The notes under the pieces were generated by a model that saw only the letters and a list, made by a program, of their open reading frames with translations, made no database searches and was not told where the DNA came from. A stretch of DNA of 64,000 nucleotides from Flavobacterium sp. (lineage in GTDB: Bacteria; Bacteroidota; Bacteroidia; Flavobacteriales; Flavobacteriaceae), in the NCBI GenBank assembly GCA_015234525.1, contig JADGMX010000032.1, positions 60,457 through 124,456 of the forward strand, given 5' to 3'. Of the stretch, positions 27,188 through 36,364 are shown piece after piece. Made by a program: the position numbers and the translations under genes. Position 1 is the first letter of the stretch. Every line of letters begins with the position of its first letter.

Positions 27188-27810
27188 AGCGGCTTTCTAT
27201 CGTATTTAAAGTACATGATTGCGCCGTAAATGATGTGGCAAATTCCGAATCCGATTGCCCAAAAGTATAGGCCGAGAAACCGGAATTCGAGTGCGAGGAG
27301 TCCGAGGACAATAAAAGTTATTGCTAAATACCGAACATCGCGCAAGGTATATTTGCTGCCGTTTAAACATGCTAAACCGTAGAAAATCAGCATTAAAGAC
27401 GCAATTAATGAGTAATGACCAAGTTGGAGGAGTTTAGCGATTACGAATCCGCCGGTGAGAAGTGGAATCAGAAAATTGACCAGCAACCGTTTGGAAGTGG
27501 CATTCCAGAAACGCTCGCCGATTTTTTTGGATTTGTAAAAGGTCATCGTCACGGCTGTGGCTACCGCGAGAAGAAACACGATTGCCGCAATTGCAGAAAT
27601 TTCCCGGACAGCTTCACAACTAAAATCGCAGCCGTCGTAACCGTGAATTTGGCGGTGCTGCTGAACGATGTTGTTTGCGAAGTGCGCACCAATCAGCGCG
27701 TAAATTCCGGCTAAGACTCCGGATAATCCGCTTAGCGATAAAAACTGCGACGACCGGCTCATCAAATTTTTGATGTCGTGAATGTCCTGAAGGTATTTTT
27801 GCTGGTCCAT
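27184..27810 (-). CDS. Six-helix membrane protein of unknown function
   Basis: A 208-residue protein starting MDQQKYLQDIHDIKNLMSR. The ATG at 27810 is preferred to one 31 codons upstream. About six hydrophobic helices follow a 25-residue cytoplasmic N-terminus. A motif GLSGVLAGIYALIGAHFA spans residues 28-45. It is translationally coupled to the winged-helix gene. I recognise the arrangement in flavobacteria but no function. Confidence 0.75.
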   Translation of the reverse strand: MDQQKYLQDIHDIKNLMSRSSQFLSLSGLSGVLAGIYALIGAHFANNIVQQHRQIHGYDGCDFSCEAVREISAIAAIVFLLAVATAVTMTFYKSKKIGERFWNATSKRLLVNFLIPLLTGGFVIAKLLQLGHYSLIASLMLIFYGLACLNGSKYTLRDVRYLAITFIVLGLLALEFRFLGLYFWAIGFGICHIIYGAIMYFKYDRKPL

Positions 27811-27909
27811 AAAAAAGTACTTTGGTAAGCAAAGGAAACAAGAAAAGGCGAACTTTTCAATAAATTCTGAAAAAAGTAGGCGAGAGTCTGCCAATACCAA
27901 CAAAAGGTT

Positions 27910-27917
27910 TAATTTTG
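27910..27917 (+). promoter_or_regulatory. -7 box for lpdA
   Basis: TAATTTTG fits the consensus and leaves a 30-base AT-rich leader to the ATG at 27948. There is no convincing -33 TTG. Confidence 0.55.
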
Positions 27918-27947
27918 TGCAAGTTTAATTTTCCAAACAAAAAGTAT

Positions 27948-29354
27948 ATGAGTGCATTTGACGTTGTTGTTATTGGTTCTGGTCCGGGTGGTTATGTTGC
28001 CGCCATTCGTTGTTCGCAACTTGGGATGAAAACTGCCATCATTGAAAAATACAGCACTTTGGGCGGAACATGCCTAAACGTTGGATGTATTCCGTCGAAA
28101 GCGTTGCTAGATTCATCGCATCATTATCACGACGCTACCAAGCATTTCGCCGATCACGGAATTGAGATTGCCGGCGATATTAAAATCGATTTCGAAAAAA
28201 TGATTGCCCGAAAAGCAGGCGTGGTTGATCAAAATGTAAGCGGAATTAAGTATTTAATGGGCAAGAACGACATTACCGTTTTCGAAGGCATCGGATCGTT
28301 TGAAGATGCAACACACGTTAAAGTAGCAAAAGCTGACGGGTCTTCTGAAACCCTTGAGGCTAAAAATATAATCATTGCAACAGGTTCAAAACCATCGTCG
28401 CTTCCTTTTATCAAAATTGATAAAGAGCGTGTGATCACGTCGACTGAAGCCTTGAAACTCAAAGAATGTCCAAAGCATTTATTGGTTATTGGCGGCGGTG
28501 TTATTGGGCTTGAACTTGGACAGGTTTACCTTCGATTGGGCGCGCAGGTTTCGGTTGTTGAATATGCAGACCGTATTATTCCCGGAATGGACGCAGCTTT
28601 ATCAAAAGAACTAACTAAAGTTTTGAAAAAGCAGGGAATGAAGTTTTATACTTCACACAAAGTAAAATCGGTTGAAAGAAACGGCGATAACGTGACCTTA
28701 CAAGCTGATAACGCAAAAGGCGAGACCATTACCCTGGAAGGTGATTACGCGCTTGTTTCAGTGGGAAGAAGACCGTTTACTGACGGACTTGAAGCTGAAA
28801 AAGCGGGCATAAAACTTACCGATCGCGGTGTCGTTGAAGTAAACGATCACTTACAAACAAATGTGTCAACTATTTACGCCATCGGCGATGTTGTTCGCGG
28901 CGCGATGTTAGCACACAAAGCTGAAGAAGAAGGTGTTTTTGTAGCGGAAACCATCGCCGGACAAAAACCACACATCAACTATAATTTAATTCCGGGTGTT
29001 GTTTATACCTGGCCGGAAGTTGCGGCTGTCGGGAAAACCGAAGAGCAGTTAAAAGAAGCCGGAGTTGAGTATAAAGCCGGAAGTTTTCCGTTTAAAGCTT
29101 TGGGACGTTCCCGTGCCAGCGGCGATACTGACGGATTTGTAAAAATTCTCGCTGATGCGAAAACTGACGAAGTTTTAGGTGTCCACATGATTGGCGCCAG
29201 AACGGCAGATTTGATCGCAGAAGCGGTTGTAGCAATGGAATTCAAGGCAAGTGCTGAAGATATCGCCAGAATGTCGCACGCGCATCCAACATATGCTGAA
29301 GCCATCAAGGAGGCGGCACTCGACGCCACTGAAAAGCGGGCACTTCACATGTAA
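27948..29354 (+). CDS. lpdA: Dihydrolipoyl dehydrogenase (E3)
   Basis: A 468-residue FAD disulfide oxidoreductase, the E3 component of pyruvate and 2-oxoglutarate dehydrogenases. The FAD motif is GSGPGG at 10-15, the redox disulfide C42/C47 lies in GGTCLNVGC, an NAD-binding GGGVIGLELG is near 181-190, and the catalytic His-Glu pair is in HAHPTYAE near the C-terminus. The ATG 11 codons into the open frame is chosen because MSAFDVVV starts right at the FAD fold. A hairpin terminator follows at once. Confidence 0.95.
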   Translation: MSAFDVVVIGSGPGGYVAAIRCSQLGMKTAIIEKYSTLGGTCLNVGCIPSKALLDSSHHYHDATKHFADHGIEIAGDIKIDFEKMIARKAGVVDQNVSGIKYLMGKNDITVFEGIGSFEDATHVKVAKADGSSETLEAKNIIIATGSKPSSLPFIKIDKERVITSTEALKLKECPKHLLVIGGGVIGLELGQVYLRLGAQVSVVEYADRIIPGMDAALSKELTKVLKKQGMKFYTSHKVKSVERNGDNVTLQADNAKGETITLEGDYALVSVGRRPFTDGLEAEKAGIKLTDRGVVEVNDHLQTNVSTIYAIGDVVRGAMLAHKAEEEGVFVAETIAGQKPHINYNLIPGVVYTWPEVAAVGKTEEQLKEAGVEYKAGSFPFKALGRSRASGDTDGFVKILADAKTDEVLGVHMIGARTADLIAEAVVAMEFKASAEDIARMSHAHPTYAEAIKEAALDATEKRALHM

Positions 29355-29358
29355 TATC

Positions 29359-29385
29359 AACCCGTTCGAGAGAGCGGGTTTTTTT
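29359..29385 (+). terminator. Terminator of lpdA
   Basis: Stem AACCCGTTC / GAGCGGGTT (one G-U pair) with a GAGA tetraloop, then a run of seven T residues. Confidence 0.85.
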
Positions 29386-29395
29386 AGCTGTCAAT

Positions 29396-30676
29396 TTGAG
29401 AACATCAATAGTTAAATCGATCGGGAATACGTCCGACTTTAAAGCCAAGTTACTTGGTTGGGCGCAGCAATTCCGCGAAGTTGCGTTTTTGGATAGTAAT
29501 GATTATCCACAAAAATATTCGTCGTACGATTTGATTGTTGCCGTTGATGCAATTACTTCGTTAAAAACCGATTACCACAATTCATTTGAAGAACTGACTC
29601 AATACCAGCAAATATCAAAAGATTGGCTGTTTGGGTATTTATCGTACGATTTAAAAAACGATATCGAGGAGTTGAAATCAGAGAATTTCGACGGTTTAGG
29701 TTTTCCTGAACTATTCTTCTTCCAACCAAAAAAGTTGTTTTTACTAAAAGGAAGCGATCTCGAAATCTGCTATCTAACCATGTGTGATGACGAAGTTGAT
29801 GTCGATTTGCAGGACATTTTCGCGTTTGAAAATGAGACCGAAAAAACTGCACTTCCCGAAATCAAAAGCCGCGTTTCAAAGGCTGATTATCTTGAAAAGG
29901 TGGGCATGATGAAACATCACGTTTCGAAAGGCGATATCTACGAGGCGAATTTCTGCATTGAATTTTATGCCGACAATACGACGATCGATCCCGTATCAAC
30001 ATATTTGAAGTTGAATGCCATTTCAGAGCCGCCGTTTGCAACTTTTTTTAAAAACCACAACAGTTATGTGCTGTCAGCATCGCCTGAGCGCTATTTGCGA
30101 AAGCAGGATTCGCTGATTATTTCGCAGCCAATAAAAGGAACCGCACGCAGACATGAAAATCCGGAACAAGACCAGCAAATTAAATCGGAACTTGTAGAAA
30201 GCGTGAAGGAGCGTGCCGAAAATATCATGATTGTCGATCTGGTCCGAAACGATTTGTCTAAAACGGCTGATAAAGGCTCGGTTCATGTCGAGGAGTTGTG
30301 CGGAGCTTATACGTTTAAGCAGGTTCATCATCTGATTTCGACCGTAACGTCAACTTCGCAGAAAAGTCCGGTGGAGATTATTCGGGAATCGTTTCCAATG
30401 GGAAGTATGACCGGAGCGCCAAAGATCTCCGCAATGCAAATTATCGAGACGTTGGAAGAAACCAAACGCGGCGTCTATAGCGGGGCGATCGGATATTTCG
30501 ATCCGAGTGGCAATTTCGATTTCAACGTGGTTATCAGGTCTATTTTTTACAATAAAGCCAATGGATATCTATCGTTTTCTGTTGGTAGTGCGATCACGTC
30601 TTTATCTGATCCTGAAAAGGAGCACGAAGAATGTTTAATTAAGAGTGTTGCGATGCGACGGGCCTTATCGGATTGA
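29396..30676 (+). CDS. pabB: Aminodeoxychorismate synthase component I (PabB-like)
   Basis: A 426-residue chorismate-binding enzyme. The C-terminal half has the conserved blocks GDIYEANF (about 178-185), IVDLVRNDLS (279-288), GSMTGAPK (342-349) and GVYSGAIGYF (360-369). It makes aminodeoxychorismate for folate. Anthranilate or isochorismate synthesis is less likely without trp or men neighbours. Only a TTG start is available near the beginning, and it sits in a CAATTTG sequence that resembles a -7 box, so the true 5' end is uncertain. tilS and dsbD follow. Confidence 0.85.
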   Translation: MRTSIVKSIGNTSDFKAKLLGWAQQFREVAFLDSNDYPQKYSSYDLIVAVDAITSLKTDYHNSFEELTQYQQISKDWLFGYLSYDLKNDIEELKSENFDGLGFPELFFFQPKKLFLLKGSDLEICYLTMCDDEVDVDLQDIFAFENETEKTALPEIKSRVSKADYLEKVGMMKHHVSKGDIYEANFCIEFYADNTTIDPVSTYLKLNAISEPPFATFFKNHNSYVLSASPERYLRKQDSLIISQPIKGTARRHENPEQDQQIKSELVESVKERAENIMIVDLVRNDLSKTADKGSVHVEELCGAYTFKQVHHLISTVTSTSQKSPVEIIRESFPMGSMTGAPKISAMQIIETLEETKRGVYSGAIGYFDPSGNFDFNVVIRSIFYNKANGYLSFSVGSAITSLSDPEKEHEECLIKSVAMRRALSD

Positions 30677-30687
30677 CTTTTTATTCC

Positions 30688-30695
30688 TAAATTTG
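30688..30695 (+). promoter_or_regulatory. -7 box 3 bases before the tilS ATG
   Basis: TAAATTTG is followed by GGG and then ATG. Transcription would begin at or next to the start codon, giving a leaderless mRNA. Confidence 0.5.
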
Positions 30696-30698
30696 GGG

Positions 30699-32003
30699 AT
30701 GTTTGAAAAGTTTCAAAAGCACCTCCGAAAAAGTTTTCCTTCAATTGCTGATAAAAAGTTGCTTTTAGCCTCCAGTGGCGGCATCGACAGCATGGTGCTC
30801 GCTGACCTTTTGAAAACCGCTAAACTTACTTTTTCAATCGCTCACTGCAATTTTAATTTGCGTGAGGAAAGCGCTGAAGATGCAAAATTTATACGTGATT
30901 ACGCCAATTCAAATAATATTGAAATTTTCGTAACTTCCTTTGATACAGTTAAATTCGCATCAGATAATAAACTATCGATTCAAGTCGCAGCCCGTCAACT
31001 TCGCTATATGTATTTTCAGCAATTAGCGACCGAAAACAGCTTTGATCATATTCTGACTGCGCATCACTTAGATGACAATCTCGAAACATTTTTGATCAAT
31101 TTTTCACGCGGAACCGGTCTCGACGGACTAACCGGAATTCCCGAATCAAATGGAAATATTCTTCGATTATTGTTGCCGTTTACGAGATTCGAAATTGAAG
31201 AATATGCCAGCCAAAATCATATTCAGTGGCGGGAAGACAGCAGCAATCAATCGGATAAATATGTGCGAAATTCGGTCCGGCATCACATTGTCCCGAAGTT
31301 AAAAGAGCTTAACTCACAATTGCTGTCATCATTCGCGCAAACGGTGCAAAACTTGCAGCAATCTCAATCAATGGTAGAGGACGCGTCGATTTTGGTTTAT
31401 AAACAAGTGGTCATTGAAAAAGAGACAAAAATCATTTTCAAGATTCACGAACTGAAAAAACTCAAAAATTACCCGGCTTATCTTCATCATTGGCTAAAAG
31501 ATTTCGGATTTACGGCGTGGAAAGATATTTATGAACTTCCTGATTCGCAGTCGGGTAAGAAAATCTTTTCTTCGGATTTCGTGCTTTTTAAGGACCGCGA
31601 GATCTTGATTCTTGAAAGGCAGGTCGAACCCGAAAGTGGCACGTATGAAATCGATCGTGAAACCCCCGAAATTTCCAAACCTTTGCAACTGACTTTCGAA
31701 ATTGTTAATGCGATTGATGAGCCAAATGAGAATCGTATATTTGTCGACGCTGATAAAATGTCATATCCGCTGATTCTGCGCAAGTGGGAGCGTGGTGACC
31801 GATTTTATCCAATCGGAATGGTGGGAAGCAAAAAAATCAGCAAGTATTTTAAAGACGAGAAAATATCTGTTTCCGAAAAAGCGTCAATCTGGATCTTAAC
31901 CTCGAACGAAGAAATTGTTTGGATTGTTGGCTATCGCGCCGACGACCGATTTAAAGTGACGGACGAGACCGGAACTATTTTAAAAATATCAAATCTATCA
32001 TGA
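30699..32003 (+). CDS. tilS: tRNA(Ile)-lysidine synthetase
   Basis: A 434-residue ATP-dependent enzyme that converts C34 to lysidine in the tRNA-Ile(CAU) anticodon. The PP-loop SGGIDS is at 26-31, followed by FSIAHCNFNLREESAEDA and HHLDDNLETFLINFSRG. A TilS C-terminal domain is visible (LRKWERGDRFYPIGM...KISKYFKD). The ATG at 30699 is chosen over an upstream frame that would overlap pabB. Its stop overlaps the dsbD start (ATGA). Confidence 0.95.
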   Translation: MFEKFQKHLRKSFPSIADKKLLLASSGGIDSMVLADLLKTAKLTFSIAHCNFNLREESAEDAKFIRDYANSNNIEIFVTSFDTVKFASDNKLSIQVAARQLRYMYFQQLATENSFDHILTAHHLDDNLETFLINFSRGTGLDGLTGIPESNGNILRLLLPFTRFEIEEYASQNHIQWREDSSNQSDKYVRNSVRHHIVPKLKELNSQLLSSFAQTVQNLQQSQSMVEDASILVYKQVVIEKETKIIFKIHELKKLKNYPAYLHHWLKDFGFTAWKDIYELPDSQSGKKIFSSDFVLFKDREILILERQVEPESGTYEIDRETPEISKPLQLTFEIVNAIDEPNENRIFVDADKMSYPLILRKWERGDRFYPIGMVGSKKISKYFKDEKISVSEKASIWILTSNEEIVWIVGYRADDRFKVTDETGTILKISNLS

Positions 32004-34015
32004 GAAAAAGCATTGCTTTACTTCTGTTTTTATTCTTTTACACCAGTTTTCAAGCACAGATTTTAGATCCTGTTCAATGGAAAACCAGTATCGAAAAACT
32101 AAAAGACAACCAATATAATCTCGTTTTCGAGGGAATTATCGAACCGCAGTGGCACGTCTATTCTCAATTTACTCCTGAAAACGGACCGTTGCCGCTTGAG
32201 ATTGTTTTTGACAACACCAAAGGCTTTAAACCAGTTGGGAAAGCGACGGAGAGTCCGTACAAAAAGCAATACAACGATATTTTCGAGGTCGACGAGTATT
32301 ATTTTGAGAATAAATTCACCATAAAGCAGAAGATACAAGTAACTGCGGCAACTAAAATCAATGTTACGTTGAACTACCAGGTTTGCAAGGAAGTTTGCAT
32401 CAATCAGGACAAATCGTTTACATTTTCTCTGCCGGCGCCCGAAGTTGCTACTGAAAAAAACACTGAATCCACACCGGGTGAAACCGTTATACCGACCGTT
32501 GATTCGTCGCAAATAGCACCATCTGATTCAGTCTCAACAACATTACAAGTTTCCACTCCCAAAGTAAAATCACATATTGAGCCCAAGCAGGACCGCGGGC
32601 TACTGTCAATCTTTTTCATTGCATTTTTAAGCGGATTTGCCGCATTGCTTACGCCGTGCGTTTTTCCGATGATCCCAATGACGGTCAGCTTTTTTACCAA
32701 ACAAAGTAAAAACCGGATCGCAGGAATCCGAAATGCGGTGATCTACGGAATTTCCATCATCTTGATTTATGTTGCTTTAGGTTCTGTGGTAACGGCAATT
32801 TTTGGTGCTGATGCGTTGAATGCCTTATCGACCAATGTCTGGTTTAACCTCATTTTCTTTGTGATTCTGATCATTTTCGCACTGTCGTTCTTGGGCGCTT
32901 TCGAAATTATGCTGCCAAACTCATGGGCAAATAAAGTCGATCGTCAGGCTGACAGAGGCGGAATTGTCGGCATTCTCTTTATGGCACTCGCACTGGCCAT
33001 AGTGTCGTTTTCATGCACCGGCCCGATTGTGGGTACGCTGCTAGTCGAAGCCGCATCAAAAGGCGGATTGGCACCCGTAATTGGAATGTTAGGGTTTTCA
33101 TTGGCACTCGCCTTACCGTTTATGTTATTCGCAATGTTTCCGGGTTGGCTGAACACACTTCCAAAATCAGGCGGATGGCTCAACACGGTTAAAGTATTTT
33201 TAGGATTCTTGGAATTAGCTTTAGCATTCAAATTTTTGTCAAATGCCGATTTGGTTCTGCAACTTCACCTGCTTGAACGCGAGCTTTTCCTTGCAATTTG
33301 GATCGCAATCTTCGGAACGCTTTCACTTTATTTGTTCGGAAAAATATCTTTGCCGCATGACAGCCAATCGCCGTTTATTTCCACCGGCCGACTTTCACTC
33401 GGACTAATCGTTACAGCTTTCACATTGTATTTGATACCCGGACTTTGGGGCGCGCCACTGAAAATCATCAGCGGATTTCCACCACCGTTAACTTATAGTG
33501 AAAGTCCGTATGGCGTGGGAAGCTCAAAGGGACAAGGTCTTGAAACCGTGATTCCCGATGGCGCCAAACTTGGGCCACACGACATTCTTGCTTTTACAGA
33601 TTACGAAAAAGGACTTGCTTATGCTAAATCGGTTGGAAAGCCCGTTTTGGTCGATTTTACCGGTTATGCATGCGTGAATTGCCGAAAGATGGAAGATTAC
33701 GTTTGGTCTGACGAGCGCGTGTTATCAATCCTTAAAAACGAAATTGTGCTTATCTCACTTTATGTAGACGACAAGCGATCACTTCCTGAAAGTGAGCAAT
33801 ACGTATCTAAGGAAACCGGTAAAAAAGTGAAAAGTGTTGGAAACAAATGGAGCGATTTCCAAATCACGCGATACAAATCGAATACCCAACCATTGTATGT
33901 CTTAATCGATCACAGCGAGCAAATGCTGATTGAATCAGTGAGTTATACGCCCGATATCGAAGAATATCGCGATTGGTTGCAATCAGGTATCAACGTGTTT
34001 AAAAATATTAAATAG
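32000..34015 (+). CDS. dsbD: Thiol:disulfide interchange protein DsbD
   Basis: A 671-residue three-part electron conduit. A signal peptide (1-20) leads into a periplasmic N-domain with redox pair C129/C133. Next comes an eight-helix transmembrane part with LTPCVFPMIPM and VSFSCTGPIVG carrying the membrane cysteines. The C-terminal thioredoxin domain has C558xxC561 (GYACVNC). It brings reducing power from cytoplasmic thioredoxin to the periplasm for DsbC-like isomerases and cytochrome maturation. It overlaps tilS by 4 bases. Confidence 0.93.
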   Translation: MRKSIALLLFLFFYTSFQAQILDPVQWKTSIEKLKDNQYNLVFEGIIEPQWHVYSQFTPENGPLPLEIVFDNTKGFKPVGKATESPYKKQYNDIFEVDEYYFENKFTIKQKIQVTAATKINVTLNYQVCKEVCINQDKSFTFSLPAPEVATEKNTESTPGETVIPTVDSSQIAPSDSVSTTLQVSTPKVKSHIEPKQDRGLLSIFFIAFLSGFAALLTPCVFPMIPMTVSFFTKQSKNRIAGIRNAVIYGISIILIYVALGSVVTAIFGADALNALSTNVWFNLIFFVILIIFALSFLGAFEIMLPNSWANKVDRQADRGGIVGILFMALALAIVSFSCTGPIVGTLLVEAASKGGLAPVIGMLGFSLALALPFMLFAMFPGWLNTLPKSGGWLNTVKVFLGFLELALAFKFLSNADLVLQLHLLERELFLAIWIAIFGTLSLYLFGKISLPHDSQSPFISTGRLSLGLIVTAFTLYLIPGLWGAPLKIISGFPPPLTYSESPYGVGSSKGQGLETVIPDGAKLGPHDILAFTDYEKGLAYAKSVGKPVLVDFTGYACVNCRKMEDYVWSDERVLSILKNEIVLISLYVDDKRSLPESEQYVSKETGKKVKSVGNKWSDFQITRYKSNTQPLYVLIDHSEQMLIESVSYTPDIEEYRDWLQSGINVFKNIK

Positions 34016-34045
34016 CCTTCTAAATCCGTCTGCGAAAAATCAGAT

Positions 34046-35119
34046 TTAATTCTTGACCACTTTCTCGACGTAGTAGGAGTTGAGCAAGTATAGTGCGCCC
34101 ATATACTTTAGATTGAACGAGATAACATCGCCTACAGCGTAATTCGGATTGCAATTCGTAATATCAATGACCAACATATCAGAACTCGCATCGATGATTT
34201 TAACTGATTCATCTTCAGGTTCGAGATATTGCGGTCGCATGTCTAAAAGGCCAACGTCAACAATCGCTCGCAACACTAAGTTACCCAGATCGTTGTTTTC
34301 ATGTTCAAAAATATTCCCCGACGGATTAGCTGCTAATTCGCCAATCGGAATCACCGGTTTCTCAGTTATTTCTATAATCTCGGCATAAAGCTTAAAAACA
34401 TCGGTTTCCATTCCTTCAATCGGCAAATCACTAAACAGATCTTTCCCGAAATACAAAATTTCGCCAATCCTGAAGTGGTTCACGTTAACCGTATCGGCAT
34501 TTCGAAGCAATAGAGAAACCGCCGCCGAGGTGCCGCCAGAAACCAATGGTACCGTTACGTTTAATTTGGCTTCAATCAATTGTTTGTAAAGACTAAGCTG
34601 AATGAGCTTATCCTGAGACGGGACCACGCCACTTAAGCAATGCAGATTTGTACCAATCCCCGAAATGGCGATATTAGGCAAGTTCATCACCGAGGCATAA
34701 AACTCAACCACATCGGGTCCTAAAACGCCTTCGCGAAGATCGCCCATCTCAATCATGATAATGATCTGGTGGATTTTACGCTGTTTTACCGCTTCATCCG
34801 ACAGCATTTTGATCGTCTCGTGTTCCGTATTAAAACTCATATCGGCATACTTGACAACGTTGGCAATGCTTTTCTTTGCCGGCGGCTTGATATAAACCGT
34901 AAAAACCTCGGGATTCACCGCTTTGATAACTTTCAGATTGCTGATTCTCGAATCGTGAATTTCACGAACGCCCATCGCAACCAACTCTTCAATATACATT
35001 TTGGTACCGCAAAGCAGTTTTGAGACAACGCCAAATTTAATGTCACGAGACGAAAAAACCGTTTTTAAAAACTCGTAATTCGTTCGCAACTTCTGAACGT
35101 CTAAACTTATATAAGCCAT
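34046..35119 (-). CDS. Alanine/ornithine racemase family PLP enzyme
   Basis: A 357-residue fold-type III PLP enzyme. The Schiff-base lysine is K34 in FGVVSKLLCG. The phosphate-binding glycine loop is near VSGGTSAA (194-201), and SGIGTNLHCLSG lies at 153-164. The overall form resembles the ornithine racemase OrrA subgroup rather than cell-wall Alr. Substrate cannot be fixed by sequence. It is 6 bases behind a GNAT acetyltransferase gene and is probably co-transcribed with it. Confidence 0.8.
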   Translation of the reverse strand: MAYISLDVQKLRTNYEFLKTVFSSRDIKFGVVSKLLCGTKMYIEELVAMGVREIHDSRISNLKVIKAVNPEVFTVYIKPPAKKSIANVVKYADMSFNTEHETIKMLSDEAVKQRKIHQIIIMIEMGDLREGVLGPDVVEFYASVMNLPNIAISGIGTNLHCLSGVVPSQDKLIQLSLYKQLIEAKLNVTVPLVSGGTSAAVSLLLRNADTVNVNHFRIGEILYFGKDLFSDLPIEGMETDVFKLYAEIIEITEKPVIPIGELAANPSGNIFEHENNDLGNLVLRAIVDVGLLDMRPQYLEPEDESVKIIDASSDMLVIDITNCNPNYAVGDVISFNLKYMGALYLLNSYYVEKVVKN

Positions 35120-35125
35120 GTGGAT

Positions 35126-35560
35126 TTATTTTTGAAGACGCATTTCGAGATACTTGCTTGTAAAACCCAGTTTTTGATACAATTTTAACGCGGGATTATC
35201 GGGTTCACAGTGAAGTGCAATCGATCCTGATGATCTTTTAACGACCTCATTCATGATTTTTTGACCGATTCCCTGTCCACGAAGCGAACCGTCGACAGCG
35301 ATATATACTAAAATATTTTCAGGAATATAACCAGACATGCCGGTGTTATTGACAATGCAAGCGCCTTGAATTTTTCCCTCATTAACCGCAAGGAAAATAT
35401 TTCCACCACGATTAGGCGTCATGACGTAGTCAACCGATTTTAATATATCTTCAATCGGGTCCCCGAACTGATCTAAATGTTTGTAAAGAAAACCAGCAAT
35501 ATCGTTTGCTGAATAATCCGGATGAAACCCCGAATCGACGTTTGAAACTATAATTTCCAT
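35126..35560 (-). CDS. GNAT family N-acetyltransferase
   Basis: A 144-residue acetyltransferase. The acetyl-CoA loop is SLRGQGIGQKIM at about 94-105 (Q/R-x-x-G-x-G/A pattern), and EPDNPALKLYQKLGF at 119-133 gives the final motif. Its substrate is unknown. Being co-transcribed with the racemase suggests a D-amino acid or polyamine-type substrate, but this is speculative. Confidence 0.85.
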   Translation of the reverse strand: MEIIVSNVDSGFHPDYSANDIAGFLYKHLDQFGDPIEDILKSVDYVMTPNRGGNIFLAVNEGKIQGACIVNNTGMSGYIPENILVYIAVDGSLRGQGIGQKIMNEVVKRSSGSIALHCEPDNPALKLYQKLGFTSKYLEMRLQK

Positions 35561-35585
35561 AATCTAATTGGCTTTGAGATAATTC

Positions 35586-35616
35586 CAAAGTTAAGGTTTA
35601 TGCAATCAAAAAGCCA
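35586..35616 (-). promoter_or_regulatory. Promoter of the GNAT-racemase operon
   Basis: On the minus strand a TTTTG (-33) is followed after about 20 bp by TAACTTTG (35586-35593). The leader to the ATG is 25 bases. Confidence 0.6.
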
Positions 35617-35678
35617 AAATCGCGCTACATTAATGCGAAATCATCAACAAATTAGTTCCGTTAAGCAGAATTTTTCAA

Positions 35679-36053
35679 CTATAAGGTGTATCGCCCAAGG
35701 ATTTTGTACACCTCATTTATGTTGTCGCTCGACTTCCCGAACTGTTTCTTAATCGGAGTAGCTTCATCCTTAACCCAAATCTTCAACTCGGCGTCAAGAT
35801 CCAGAATGCCCGCGCTTTCTTTCGAAAACCTGATAATGCTCGAGTAGGGGATCGTCACATATTCAGCCTTACTGCCAACCAATTGCTTCTCAACTAAAAT
35901 CAGTCGTTTGTTAGTAAAGATAAACATGTCTTTGATCAGCCTAAACGCCTTTTCGATCTGTTCTCCATCAATCAAAATCGGCATAAACTCCTTTCTGACA
36001 TTATCGATATTAACTTCCGAAGCATTCCCCATAATCGCATTGAACAAACCCAT
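35679..36053 (-). CDS. PH domain-containing protein
   Basis: A 124-residue cytoplasmic protein with a bacterial pleckstrin-homology fold, visible as beta strands DMFIFTNKRLILVEKQ (about 42-57) and YVTIPYSSIIRFSKE (63-77). The start is the ATG at 36053. A TTG eight codons earlier is part of the -7 box TAAATTTG and is not a start. It is monocistronic and its function is unknown. Confidence 0.8.
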   Translation of the reverse strand: MGLFNAIMGNASEVNIDNVRKEFMPILIDGEQIEKAFRLIKDMFIFTNKRLILVEKQLVGSKAEYVTIPYSSIIRFSKESAGILDLDAELKIWVKDEATPIKKQFGKSSDNINEVYKILGRYTL

Positions 36054-36074
36054 ATTTTCTAATTTTAGTTTACT

Positions 36075-36082
36075 CAAATTTA
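36075..36082 (-). promoter_or_regulatory. -7 box for the PH-domain gene
   Basis: TAAATTTG on the minus strand, with a 21-base leader before the ATG at 36053. Confidence 0.55.
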
Positions 36083-36130
36083 GCTAAAAACGCATTATCA
36101 AAAATTTTTAAATCGCATTAAAAATGATTT

Positions 36131-36211
36131 GGGCGTGACCACAAGGGTCGGGCTTTCCGCTATATCTCTCCGCTACCGCTTCGAGGATGCCGCTCCAATC
36201 CCTCACGCGCC
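36131..36211 (+). repeat. Hybrid family B/A repeat, copy B2
   Basis: The ends are family B (GGGCGTGACCACAAGGGTC...CAATCCCTCACGCGC). The centre is the family A core (TTTCCGCTATATCTC...GAGGATGCCGCT). The arms ATCTC and GAGGAT can still pair. The rest of this gap up to 36364 shows no gene; TAAATTAC near 36352 is a weak -7 candidate for yifB. Confidence 0.7.
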
Positions 36212-36364
36212 TGCCGGATGCTCATCGTTTTTCGGTCAAACCTTCTCGCAATCAGAATATTTAACATTCCGGGTACAAAAACCGCAACCCCGATTTTATC
36301 CTAAAAATATCTTCGTAAAATAAAAAGAAAGCCGATTTGAGATTGCAGGACTAAATTACTCACC

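Noticed and set aside
36129..36323. Coding frames in the family A and B repeats
   Set aside because: They run through dispersed repeats and share no conserved protein features.
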